Notes: generated by a model not told the origin, from the letters alone. A stretch of DNA of 18,618 nt from CAYSIX01 sp964431205 (GCA_964431205.1 CAYSIX010000060.1:1-18618), one strand, 5' to 3'; numbered from the stretch's first letter, positions 1-7,148 are shown. Program-made: numbers and translations.

Positions 1-1
1 G

Positions 2-268
2 GTCAAGACCGTCACCCCCAAGAAGCCCAACTCCGCGCTGCGAAAGGTCGCCCGCGTCCGCCTCTCCAACGGCAAGGAAGTGACGGCCTACATCGGCGGC
101 GAGGGCCACAACCTCCAGGAGCACTCGATCGTTCTGGTCCGCGGCGGACGCGTCCGTGACCTGCCCGGCGTCCGCTACCACGTCGTCCGCGGCGCCCTGG
201 ACTGCCTGGGTGTCGACGGCCGCAATCAGGGCCGATCCAAGTACGGCGTCAAACGCGCCAAGGGTTGA
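2..268 (+). CDS. rpsL: 30S ribosomal protein S12, 3' part (5' end outside window)
   Basis: Component of the 30S decoding centre. The reading frame is open from base 2 and ends with TGA at 266-268, giving 88 residues that line up with residues 36-123 of E. coli S12. The hallmark stretches TPKKPNSALRK, YIGGEGHNLQEHS and DLPGVRYHVVRGALDC are all present, and the protein ends SKYGVKRAKG. Lys42 and Lys43 (codons 20-22 and 23-25) are the common wild-type residues. The position equal to E. coli Lys87 is arginine (CGT, 155-157), just before Asp88 (158-160), the residue methylthiolated by RimO in other bacteria. Arginine at 87 is a classic streptomycin-resistance substitution elsewhere. rpsG follows after 156 bases, the usual str-operon order. 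About 35 N-terminal residues lie outside the window. Confidence 0.97.
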   Translation, partial: VKTVTPKKPNSALRKVARVRLSNGKEVTAYIGGEGHNLQEHSIVLVRGGRVRDLPGVRYHVVRGALDCLGVDGRNQGRSKYGVKRAKG

Positions 269-412
269 CCGCCGCACGGAGACCACCCGCGCACGAACCT
301 GATCCATCCCGCGTGGCCGTGTCCACGCACCGTTTCCCGCATTCGGCAAGTAACCGCCGGGCCCGCCCGACGGTGAACGCACAATCCCGCAACCCGCGGG
401 ATAGACGAGCCG

Positions 413-419
413 AAAGGAG
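413..419 (+). promoter_or_regulatory. Strong ribosome binding site of rpsG
   Basis: AAAGGAG lies five bases before the ATG at 425. It is the clearest Shine-Dalgarno sequence in the window; most other genes here have a weak one or none. It fixes the rpsG start and excludes the overlapping longer frame that begins at 265. Confidence 0.85.
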
Positions 420-424
420 CCCCC

Positions 425-901
425 ATGGCCGGTCGCATCACCAAGTCAAGCGAACAGCTCAAGCCCGACCCTCGCTACGGCGACAAGGTCCTCGCCCGCT
501 TCATCAACTGCATCATGTACGACGGCAAGAAGGCCGTCGCCCAGCGCGTCGTCTATGAGGCCCTCGACGAGATCGAGAAGCGCACCGAGGGCGATCCGCC
601 CGCCATCGAGGTCTTCCGCAAGGCCATCGACAACGTCAAGCCCTCGGTCGAGGTCCGCTCCAAGCGTGTCGGCGGGACCAACTACCAGGTGCCCATGCAG
701 GTCAACCGCAAGCGGCAGCAGAGCCTCGCCTTCCGCTGGATCATCCAGGCCGCTCGCAGCGAGAAGGGCAAGCCCATGTGCATGCGCCTCGGCAAGGAGC
801 TGATGGACGCGGCCCACGGCGAGGGCAAGGCCATGTCCACCCGTGATCAGGTCCACCGCATGGCCGACGCGAACAAGGCCTTCGCGCACTTCGCCTGGTA
901 G
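425..901 (+). CDS. rpsG: 30S ribosomal protein S7
   Basis: Primary 16S rRNA binding protein that nucleates assembly of the 30S head. It has 158 residues, close to the family's usual 156. It carries the typical S7 features in order: a basic N-terminus, the segment ARFINCIMYDGKKAVAQRVV (about residues 21-40), the loop VEVRSKRVGGTNYQVPMQV (about 76-94), and the C-terminal helix with HRMADANKAFAHFAW. The start is ATG with a strong AAAGGAG. It is surely cotranscribed with rpsL. The usual next genes of the str operon, fusA and tuf, do not follow; a non-coding stretch and a convergent gene come instead. Confidence 0.97.
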   Translation: MAGRITKSSEQLKPDPRYGDKVLARFINCIMYDGKKAVAQRVVYEALDEIEKRTEGDPPAIEVFRKAIDNVKPSVEVRSKRVGGTNYQVPMQVNRKRQQSLAFRWIIQAARSEKGKPMCMRLGKELMDAAHGEGKAMSTRDQVHRMADANKAFAHFAW

Positions 902-924
902 ACACCGGATTCAGAGCAACCAGC

Positions 925-993
925 CGCCAAGGCGCCGAGAGCGCCAAGGCGATGGCTCCGCAACACCAAGGTGCCAAGGCGCAGAGACGCCAA
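925..993 (+). repeat. Short GCCAAGGCG-type direct repeats after rpsG
   Basis: CGCCAAGGCG occurs at 925-934 and again at 942-951, and TGCCAAGGCG at 972-981. The units are joined by related GAGAGCGCC and CAGAGACGCC words. The cluster lies between the convergent rpsG and UPF0316 genes, in 174 bases that hold no believable gene. Such degenerate repeats can be dispersed intergenic elements. I cannot see from this window whether it recurs elsewhere in the genome. Confidence 0.5.
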
Positions 994-1075
994 TCGTGAA
1001 GGGGTTGAGGCGTGAGGCCTGCTGAGACCGCGAGGGAGGAACGAGGCACCGGGTACGGGTTTTTCGCCGACGGGG

Positions 1076-1642
1076 CTACTTCTTTTTGATCAGGGCGCGC
1101 CAGCCGGTGGGGGGGACGGCGGTGGCCTCTCGGAGCAGGGAGCTGCGTCGAACGTCGTTGATGGTGACGAAGGCGGTCGGGTCGGCGCGCTGGGCGATCT
1201 GGACGGCGTGCTCGGTGCGTCGTCGGGGCACGACGAGGAAAGCCATGGCGACCTCGCCCTCGCGGCCGCGGGCGGCGAGCTCGGTGACGGTGTAGCCGGC
1301 CAGCCGCAGGGCGAAGACGACGCTGTGGGTCCGATCGCGCGAGACGAGCACGATCATCTGCTGGCCGAGGGCGAGCCGTTGCTCGATCATGATGCCGACC
1401 ATGTTGCCCAGGCCAAAGCCCAGGCCGTAGGCGATCACGCGGGGCAGGGTCGGGTCGCGCAGGACGCCGGAGACGGCGACGACCCAGACGACGATCTCGA
1501 TGAAGCCGATGGTGGCGGCGACGACGCGGTAGCCGCGGACGACGATGATGGTGCGCATCGTCCCGAGTGAGACGTCGACGATCCGCGCGAGGATGATGAA
1601 GGGGATGAAGAACAGGTCGTGTTGGCTGATCCAGTCGATCAC
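1076..1642 (-). CDS. UPF0316/DUF2179 membrane protein
   Basis: Small integral membrane protein of the UPF0316 family, with an N-terminal membrane domain (DUF5698-type) and a C-terminal soluble DUF2179 domain; its biochemical role is unknown. The family signature is visible as ILARIVDVSLGTMRTIIVVR near the N-terminus, followed by hydrophobic segments IGFIEIVVWVVAVSGVL and YGLGFGLGNMVGIMIEQRLA. About 95 soluble residues follow, ending in a basic WRALIKKK tail. The frame is open up to TTG at 1696, but the first 18 residues of that version look non-coding. I therefore choose GTG at 1642 (188 residues), which places the first membrane segment about ten residues in, as in the family. Neither start has a clear Shine-Dalgarno sequence. 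It lies 164 bases downstream of the ABC permease on the same strand and may be a read-through member of that operon. Confidence 0.8.
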   Translation of the reverse strand: MIDWISQHDLFFIPFIILARIVDVSLGTMRTIIVVRGYRVVAATIGFIEIVVWVVAVSGVLRDPTLPRVIAYGLGFGLGNMVGIMIEQRLALGQQMIVLVSRDRTHSVVFALRLAGYTVTELAARGREGEVAMAFLVVPRRRTEHAVQIAQRADPTAFVTINDVRRSSLLREATAVPPTGWRALIKKK

Positions 1643-1741
1643 GGGGACATGGTAATGCGGAGATGTGGGGCTTGAGGCGCGAGGGTTGAATGCCAAAGCG
1701 CGAACGCGGGCGCCGGGACGGTGAACGCTCGTCGGCGATCC

Positions 1742-1776
1742 CCCGCCACGGCTCCACTTCGCTGCGCAGTGGCGGG
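1742..1776. other. GC-rich inverted repeat between permease and UPF0316 genes
   Basis: CCCGCCAC at 1742-1749 pairs perfectly with GTGGCGGG at 1769-1776 across a 19-base loop. An alternative inner pairing of CCACT with AGTGG is also possible. It lies in the 164-base gap between two minus-strand genes. There is no T-tract on the minus-strand exit side, so an intrinsic terminator is not supported. A processing hairpin or a small palindromic repeat is possible. Confidence 0.4.
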
Positions 1777-1806
1777 CTTTGAAGCGGGAATCGCGCCACG
1801 CGTGGA

Positions 1807-2595
1807 TCAGCTCGAGGCGCTGGTGTAGTAGCGCAGGGCGAAGCGCCAGAAGGCGCGGGAGGCCAGCAGCAGGCCGAAGGCGACGGCGACGGCGGCGAGC
1901 AGGCCCCGCGGCGTGGCGGTGCCCAGGATCGCCTGGGCCGGGACGGTGGTCATGAAGGCCACGGGGATGACAAAGGTGAAAAACGCGCGATGGGCGGCGG
2001 GGTAGGCGGCGATGGGGAAGCGGCCGGCCTCGAGCAGGGCCTGCATGGCGATGGTGATGTTGTAGAGCTTGACGAACCAGATGGTCAGCGTGCTGAGCAT
2101 ATAGCCGAGGCTGTAGAGCACGATCATCCCCAGGGCGATCGGGACGACGCCGGCGAGCAGGTTGACCGCGCCGATGGGGGCGTCATCGCTGGCGGCGACG
2201 TAGATCAGCAGCCCGGCGCCCAGGGCCATGTTTGGCAGGCCCCAGATGGCGATCTTTCGGGCCGAGAGCCAGTATTGGCTGTCGATGGGCTTGAGCAGGA
2301 CGAAGTCGAGCGTGCCCTCACGCACGTGCTCGGTGACGCGGGTGCGGTTGGGCACGAGGAAGGTGGACTGGAAGCCGTCGAGGATGGTGTACACGGCCAT
2401 GACGGTCAGGGCCTGCATCCACGACCAGCCGCCCATCTCGTAGCCGTGCTGGTAGAACAGCGAGAGGCTGAAGATCGCGCCGGCGAGGGTCATGGCGCTG
2501 CCGAGTGCGGCGAGGACGAAGTTGGCGCGGTACTCCATCTCGGCCGCCAGCGACGCGGACCAGAAGATCGACGTGGCTTTGAGATAGCGTGACAT
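1807..2595 (-). CDS. ABC-2 type transporter permease (COG3694/COG4587-like)
   Basis: Membrane subunit of an ABC exporter of the COG4586-COG4587-COG3694 type (Pfam ABC2_membrane_6-like). The substrate is unknown. It has 262 residues with about six hydrophobic segments, for example NFVLAALGSAMTLAGAIFSL near the start and LLAAVAVAFGLLLASRAFW near the end. The cytoplasmic segment VREGTLDFVLLKPIDSQYW is characteristic of this permease family. The start is ATG at 2593-2595, with only a weak GCGAG before it. The gene is preceded by an 87-base spacer with repeats, unlike the overlapping junction of the two upstream genes. Its third codon positions favour C, whereas its partner permease favours G. It probably forms a heterodimer with the product of 2683-3510. 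Confidence 0.88.
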   Translation of the reverse strand: MSRYLKATSIFWSASLAAEMEYRANFVLAALGSAMTLAGAIFSLSLFYQHGYEMGGWSWMQALTVMAVYTILDGFQSTFLVPNRTRVTEHVREGTLDFVLLKPIDSQYWLSARKIAIWGLPNMALGAGLLIYVAASDDAPIGAVNLLAGVVPIALGMIVLYSLGYMLSTLTIWFVKLYNITIAMQALLEAGRFPIAAYPAAHRAFFTFVIPVAFMTTVPAQAILGTATPRGLLAAVAVAFGLLLASRAFWRFALRYYTSASS

Positions 2596-2682
2596 CTCGC
2601 AACTCGGAACTCAACTCGCGGGGCGTTGCCCCGCCGCCAAACTGTTCTCAATCGAAAATCAACAATCACCAATCAAAAATCC
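2596..2682. repeat. AT-rich repeat and perfect hairpin between two permease genes
   Basis: The spacer contains three ordered elements. One is an AACTCGGAACTCAACTC direct-repeat block at about 2600-2616. The second is a perfect hairpin, GCGGGGC (2618-2624) and GCCCCGC (2628-2634), with a three-base loop. The third is an AT-rich island at about 2645-2680 made of reiterated AATC/ATCAA words. On the minus strand the island reads as reiterated GATT/TTGATT, and it is one of the most AT-rich stretches in the window. It may be a dispersed repeat, an internal promoter for the second permease, or an mRNA processing site. Confidence 0.55.
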
Positions 2683-3510
2683 CTAGGCTCCCATCGCCGA
2701 GTAGTGCCGCAGGCCGCGACGCCACAGCCAGCGGTTCAGCGCCAGCAGCGCGACCGACCAGGCGAGGATGATCGCGAAGCTGGCGGCGATCATCGCCGGC
2801 TCGACGTTCGGGTCGATCAGCAGCTTCGCCGGGAACCAGACCATGTAGGGGAACGGCGTGAACAGCGCGGCGGTCCGCACCGCGTCGGGGAACACCTCCA
2901 GCGGCGCCAGCAGCCCCGAGAGGAACAGGTACGGGATGAAGTTGATCCCCTCGATGGCCATGACGCGCTCGAACCAGAAAGCCAGCATCGACAGGCAGTA
3001 CTGGATCAGGAAGCGCAGCGCGAACGCGGCGTACACCGCGGCGACGAACAGGCCGACCTGCCACCACGCCGGGAGCCACACGGTCGGGCCATCGATCCCG
3101 GGATCCTGCCACGCCGCCGGGAAGAGCACGCCGCAGAGCAACAGCAGCCCGATGACGATCGGCAGCCGCGCGCCCTGCTCGCTGAGGTGTCCGGCCAGGA
3201 AGCGCCAGGCCGGGTCGATCGGCTGCAGCAGCAGCGGCGAGAGCCGGCCGGTCACGACGTGCCACTCGAAGTCGTGGATCACCCAGACGACGCTGAACTG
3301 GCGGATGACGAACACCGCGATGAAGTAGCGGACCATCTCCGCTTCGCTGAGCGGGAAGCGTCCGGTCGCGCCCGCCGGCATCCACACGCCCATCATGATC
3401 AGCGGCAGCGTCGTCGCCACCGCCCACATGACGATCTCGCCGCGGTACTCGATCATCAGCGCGTAGTACACGCCCAGCAGCACACGGGCGCGGCGAAGGA
3501 CCGATCTCAT
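2683..3510 (-). CDS. ABC-2 type transporter permease, first of pair
   Basis: Second membrane subunit of the same exporter, 275 residues. Visible features are an N-terminal YYALMIEYRGEIVMWAVATT segment and an amphipathic stretch GRLSPLLLQPIDPAWRFLAG that matches the coupling region also seen in the partner (LLKPIDSQYW). Several membrane spans follow, with FIPYLFLSGLLAPLEVFPDA typical of ABC-2 permeases. The start ATG at 3508-3510 overlaps the stop of the ATPase gene in an ATGA arrangement, so translation is coupled and the start is well supported. The frame stays open far upstream, antisense-like within the ATPase gene, but those residues are not believable. Third positions favour G (GCG, CTG, GTG). 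Confidence 0.9.
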   Translation of the reverse strand: MRSVLRRARVLLGVYYALMIEYRGEIVMWAVATTLPLIMMGVWMPAGATGRFPLSEAEMVRYFIAVFVIRQFSVVWVIHDFEWHVVTGRLSPLLLQPIDPAWRFLAGHLSEQGARLPIVIGLLLLCGVLFPAAWQDPGIDGPTVWLPAWWQVGLFVAAVYAAFALRFLIQYCLSMLAFWFERVMAIEGINFIPYLFLSGLLAPLEVFPDAVRTAALFTPFPYMVWFPAKLLIDPNVEPAMIAASFAIILAWSVALLALNRWLWRRGLRHYSAMGA

Positions 3511-4565
3511 GCCCCGGCCTCCACGGGCGAGGTCGACGCCGGGGCGGCATGCGCGGCGTCGCCCTGGCCCTTGCCGACCTCTTCGTCGTCCGAACCGTCG
3601 CGAAACAGCCGGCCGATCACCTCCTCGATCGGCGGGTCCGTCACCGTCAGGTCGCGCACGTCCAGCTCGTTGAGCATGCGGTTGACCGTCGCGGTCAGCG
3701 CGGCCCGCTCGACGAGCACGCGTGCGAGGCGGCCCTCGATCGCCTCGACCTCGCCGTAGCGGCGCATCTGGTCGGTGTCGGCGGCGCGGTTCAGCTCCAG
3801 CTTCACCTCGCGGAACGGCGCGAACCGCTCGACCACGCCGGCCAGGCTGCCGTCGTGCCGCACCCGCCCGCGGTGGATCACGACGACGCGCGGGCACAGC
3901 GCGGTGATGTCGGCCATGTAGTGGCTGGTCAGCAGGATCGCCGCCTCGTGCCGGGCGTTGTACTCGCGAAGGAACCGCCGCACCGCCGCCTGCGCGTTGA
4001 TGTCCAGGCCCAGCGTCGGCTCGTCGAGAAACAGCACCCGCGGGTGGTGCAGCAACGCCGCCATCAGCTCCGCCTTCATCCGTTGACCCAGCGACAGCTT
4101 CCGCACCGGCTGGGTCAGCTCCTTGTCCATCTCCAGCAGCGCGGCCAGCTCGTCGATCCGCCGCTTGGCCTCGGCGTCGGGCACCTGGTACACCGCCGCG
4201 TTGATCCGCAGCGAGTCCCACGCCGGCAGGTCCCAGAGCAACTGCTGCTTTTGGCCCATCACCAGCGTGATCTGCCGCAGGAACGCGGGCTGGCGGCGGA
4301 ACGGCGTGTGCCCGACGACCTCGACGCGACCGGCCGTGGGGTGGATCAGTCCGGTGAGCATCTTCAGCGTCGTCGTCTTGCCCGCGCCGTTGGGCCCGAG
4401 GAAGCCGACGACCTCGCCCGGCTCGATGCGCAGCGACACGTCGCACACCGCGTCGATCGCGCGGTAGCGGCGGCGGACGAAGTGGCGGACCGTCCCGACC
4501 AGGCCCGGCTGCTTGTCCGCCACGCGGTACCGCTTGCTCAGGTTTTCGCAGACGACGACCGACAC
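3507..4565 (-). CDS. ABC transporter ATP-binding protein (COG4586-like)
   Basis: Cytoplasmic ATPase that powers the two permeases downstream. It has 352 residues. Visible motifs are Walker A GPNGAGKT (57-64), Q-loop around Gln105, signature LSLGQ (157-161), Walker B VLFLDEPT (177-184), and H-loop His215 in LLTSHYM. The C-terminal third (about 230-352) is a divergent accessory domain ending in an acidic and Ala-rich tail. The N-terminus has an insertion, GTVRHFVRRRYRAIDAV, before Walker A, as in COG4586 exporter ATPases. The start is GTG at 4563-4565 without a Shine-Dalgarno sequence; a TAGAAT box lies six bases upstream. It overlaps the first permease gene by four bases. Transported substrate is not evident from context. 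Confidence 0.93.
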   Translation of the reverse strand: MSVVVCENLSKRYRVADKQPGLVGTVRHFVRRRYRAIDAVCDVSLRIEPGEVVGFLGPNGAGKTTTLKMLTGLIHPTAGRVEVVGHTPFRRQPAFLRQITLVMGQKQQLLWDLPAWDSLRINAAVYQVPDAEAKRRIDELAALLEMDKELTQPVRKLSLGQRMKAELMAALLHHPRVLFLDEPTLGLDINAQAAVRRFLREYNARHEAAILLTSHYMADITALCPRVVVIHRGRVRHDGSLAGVVERFAPFREVKLELNRAADTDQMRRYGEVEAIEGRLARVLVERAALTATVNRMLNELDVRDLTVTDPPIEEVIGRLFRDGSDDEEVGKGQGDAAHAAPASTSPVEAGA

Positions 4566-4831
4566 GCCGCGATTCTATCCGCCGCGGTCCCCGCCGGGCC
4601 CTCGGCTTCGGCCCACGCCGGATGGGGCTCTGGGCAGCACTCGACCCGATCTCGCCAAAACCGGTCACGGATCGCACGCGCCTCCGGGCTTGTCGATTCG
4701 CACAGGTGCGGTGAAAATAAGACATTCGTGACGGAGTCGCGGCCGACCGGCTCACACCGGGTTCGTGCGGCGAAATCCGGGACAGGGCACCCCCCGCCCG
4801 CACGCTGTGCCGCAGACGGAGGCTTCCCATC
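4566..4831. other. Divergent intergenic region, ABC operon and lyase-like gene
   Basis: This 266-base gap separates the minus-strand exporter operon from the plus-strand exported lyase-like gene, so it must hold two promoters. On the plus side TTGTCG (4690-4695) is followed 17-18 bases later by the AT-rich GAAAATA (4713-4719), a weak promoter candidate. GGAGG at 4818-4822 is the ribosome binding site for the GTG at 4832, nine bases away. A GGGCCCTCGGCTTCGGCCC stretch at about 4596-4614 is imperfectly palindromic. No gene is supported here. Confidence 0.45.
4572..4577 (-). promoter_or_regulatory. Possible -10 box of a leaderless ABC operon transcript
   Basis: On the minus strand TAGAAT (five of six matches to TATAAT) ends six bases before the GTG start at 4565. 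That spacing would put the first transcribed base at or next to the start codon. No -35 hexamer is recognisable about 17 bases upstream, and no Shine-Dalgarno sequence exists before the GTG. Confidence 0.35.
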
Positions 4832-7060
4832 GTGTTGAACCCGACGCTCGTGTCTCGCCCGGTCGTGATCGCCGCCTCGCTGGCCAGCGCCCTTGTCGCC
4901 GCCCCTATCGCCGCCGATCCCCTGCCCGCCTTCCCGGGCGCCGAGGGCGCCGGCATGTACGCCGCGGGCGGACGCGGCGGCGACGCCTACTACGTCACCA
5001 ACCTCAACGACTCCGGCGCCGGCTCACTCCGACACGGCATCGATACGGCCAACGGCCCGCGCACCATCGTCTTCGACGTCGGCGGCACCATCCACCTCCA
5101 ATCCGACCTGCGCATCGACAAGCCTTACCTGACCATCGCCGGCCAGACCGCCCCCGGCGGCGGCATCACGCTCGCCGACCGCGCCACCCGCGTCTCCGAC
5201 ACCCACGACGTCATCCTCCAGCACCTGCGCTTCCGCCCCGGCGACACCTTCACCGCCCCCGGCGTCTACGAGCCCGACTCGCTCTGGGTCTCCGGCTCCA
5301 GCAACGTCATCATCGACCACGTCTCCGCCTCCTGGTCCACCGACGAGGTCCTCTCGACCACCCACGGCTCGCACAACGTCACCGTCCAGTGGTCCATGAT
5401 CACCGAAGCCCTTCACAACGCCGACCACGCCAAGGGCAACCACGGCTACGGCAGCCTCATCAACGGCGGCGACTTCTCCTTCCACCACAACCTCTACGCC
5501 CACAACCGCAGCCGAAACCCCCGCCCCGGCTCCGACGGCACGCGCCTCGACTTCGTCAGCAACGTCATCTACAACGCCGGCGACCGTTACGGCTACAACG
5601 GCGGCGAGGCCATGGACATGAACTTCGTCGGCAACATCGGCATCGACGGACCCAACACCCGAGCCGGCTCGCTCTTCCACTCCGGCGGCAGCGACACCAC
5701 CATCCACTCCGACGACAACTACCTCGACCGCAACGAGCACGCCCCCTTCCAGCTCACCCCCGCCGGCCACCGAGCCATCTCCGGCAGCCACAGCCTCTCC
5801 TCCTCCCGCATCGACCTGCCCGCCGTCACCACCACCTCCGCCCGACAGACCTACATCAACGTCCTCAGCCGCGCCGGCGCCTCGGCGATCCGCGACGCCG
5901 TCGACCACCGCGTCATCCGCAGCGTCCTCGACAAGGACGGCCACCACATCGACCGCCCCCACCAGGTCGGCGGGTGGCCCACCGTCCCCAACGGCGTCCC
6001 CGACACCGGCACCGCCCGCGACGGCATCCCCGACTGGTGGAAGCAGGCACACGGCCTCGCCATCGAGCCGCCGGTCGGCGACGTGGACTCCGGCGACGGC
6101 TACACCTGGCTCGAGAAGTACCTCCACTCGCTCAGCCCCCACTCCATGCCGCCCGCGGCCACCGAGCCCCTCGTCTTCTCCACGGCCTTCGGCCACGGCG
6201 CCGACGCCCACGTCATCGAAGCCTCCGGCCAATCCGACGGCAGCGGTGACGCCGACGCCCTCGCCACACAGTGGACGGGCGCGGCCGCCCAGCAGAACCA
6301 GTACGTCCTGCTGCGCTTCGACCTCGCCGCCCTCGAGCCCGGTTCCGTCGCCGACGCCGCCCTCGAGTTGACCGCTTACGCCGACCTGCCGGATCAGGAG
6401 CTGCGTCTGTACGGCGTGGACCCGGCCGCCACCGACACCGCGTGGGGCGAGCTGACCGTGGACTTCGACGATGCCCCGGGCCTGGACTTCGACGGTGATG
6501 CCACCACCCGCGGCCTTCTGCATCACCACGTCTTGTCGCTCGGCTCGCTCCAGCTCGACGACGTGCTCGAGGGCGATGCCGTCCGCTTCGAGAACCCGAA
6601 CCTGGCCGTCTTTTTGAACCTGCTGCTCGCCGAAGCGGAAGACCCCGACGCCGCCACCGCTACGCTGCTGCTCGAGACCTCCACGTTCGGCGCCGCCGTC
6701 TTCGCCTCGAAGGAGGCCACCAGCCTCGGCAGCGGCACGACCGGCGACTTCCCCGCCGGCACGTTCGCCCCGCGCCTGCTGCTCGAGGCGCTGTCGCTGG
6801 CCACGAGTCTGCTCGGAGACGCCGACGCCGACGGCGACGTGGACGCGTTCGACCTCGGCGTCTGGCAGACGCAGTTCGGCATGACCGGCCCCGCGCTCGC
6901 CGCCGACTTTGACGCCGACGGCGACGTGGACGCGTTCGACCTCGGCCTGTGGCAACTCAACTTCGGCGTCGGCGTCGGCGTCAACGTCCCCGAGCCGGTG
7001 ACGCTGACATGGCTGGCGTGGACCGGCGCGGCGCTCGTGCGCTGCGGCCGGCGTCGCTGA
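4832..7060 (+). CDS. Exported pectate-lyase-like beta-helix protein with DNRLRE, dockerin and PEP-CTERM
   Basis: Large exported protein of 742 residues. Residues 1-28 form a signal peptide (VVIAASLASALVAAPIAA). Residues 30-395 resemble a pectate-lyase-type right-handed beta-helix: FPGAEGAGMYAAGGRGG at the start, repeated N-I-I rungs, and HHNLYAHNRSRNPRPGSDG (218-236), which carries the family's conserved basic residues. Residues 397-434 (DGIPDWWK to DGYTWLEKYL) form the Asp-rich linker often seen after such domains. Residues 448-655 look like a DNRLRE/CBM96-type beta-sandwich (YVLLRFDLAALEPGSVADAA). Two EF-hand loops at 662-676 and 691-705 form a dockerin-like unit. The end is a PEP-CTERM tail: VPEP at 719-722, a hydrophobic stretch, then RCGRRR. 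It probably acts on polysaccharide at the cell surface after exosortase processing. The substrate is not certain. The start GTG has GGAGG nine bases upstream. Confidence 0.85.
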   Translation: MLNPTLVSRPVVIAASLASALVAAPIAADPLPAFPGAEGAGMYAAGGRGGDAYYVTNLNDSGAGSLRHGIDTANGPRTIVFDVGGTIHLQSDLRIDKPYLTIAGQTAPGGGITLADRATRVSDTHDVILQHLRFRPGDTFTAPGVYEPDSLWVSGSSNVIIDHVSASWSTDEVLSTTHGSHNVTVQWSMITEALHNADHAKGNHGYGSLINGGDFSFHHNLYAHNRSRNPRPGSDGTRLDFVSNVIYNAGDRYGYNGGEAMDMNFVGNIGIDGPNTRAGSLFHSGGSDTTIHSDDNYLDRNEHAPFQLTPAGHRAISGSHSLSSSRIDLPAVTTTSARQTYINVLSRAGASAIRDAVDHRVIRSVLDKDGHHIDRPHQVGGWPTVPNGVPDTGTARDGIPDWWKQAHGLAIEPPVGDVDSGDGYTWLEKYLHSLSPHSMPPAATEPLVFSTAFGHGADAHVIEASGQSDGSGDADALATQWTGAAAQQNQYVLLRFDLAALEPGSVADAALELTAYADLPDQELRLYGVDPAATDTAWGELTVDFDDAPGLDFDGDATTRGLLHHHVLSLGSLQLDDVLEGDAVRFENPNLAVFLNLLLAEAEDPDAATATLLLETSTFGAAVFASKEATSLGSGTTGDFPAGTFAPRLLLEALSLATSLLGDADADGDVDAFDLGVWQTQFGMTGPALAADFDADGDVDAFDLGLWQLNFGVGVGVNVPEPVTLTWLAWTGAALVRCGRRR
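6824..6946 (+). repeat. Perfect 36-base direct repeat encoding the two dockerin loops
   Basis: Bases 6824-6859 and 6911-6946 are identical over 36 bases, with an 87-base (29-codon) period. Each copy encodes DADGDVDAFDLG, a calcium-binding EF-hand loop. A smaller GGCGTC triplet repeat follows at 6965-6982. Identity that includes every synonymous site suggests recent duplication or gene conversion. Confidence 0.9.
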
Positions 7061-7135
7061 GCGCTCGGGCTTCTGACCGCGATCACCGGTCGTGCCGAGC
7101 GCCACCGCGAACTCGCACTCTCCGGGGCGTGTGGC

Positions 7136-7141
7136 TATAAC
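7136..7141 (+). promoter_or_regulatory. Possible -10 box of a leaderless mscS transcript
   Basis: TATAAC (five of six matches to TATAAT) ends seven bases before the ATG at 7149, so transcription would start on or next to the A of the start codon. There is no Shine-Dalgarno sequence before this ATG. No clear -35 hexamer is seen. The site lies inside the longer frame starting at GTG 7092, which argues for the 7149 start. Confidence 0.4.
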
Positions 7142-7148
7142 CGGTGCG

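Noticed and set aside
1048..1064. Terminator for rpsG at CCGGGTACGG followed by five T's
   Set aside because: The stem would be only three base pairs with a four-base loop, too weak in this GC-rich context to call.
4690..4719. A firm sigma70 promoter for the lyase-like gene
   Set aside because: TTGTCG and GAAAATA have only moderate similarity to consensus. I list the region but do not call a promoter with confidence.
2683..4956. A 757-codon open frame on the minus strand covering the permease, ATPase and upstream region
   Set aside because: Only its last 275 codons make a believable protein. The upstream part is a GC-rich shadow of the ATPase gene in another frame, and the ATGA overlap gives a clear internal start.
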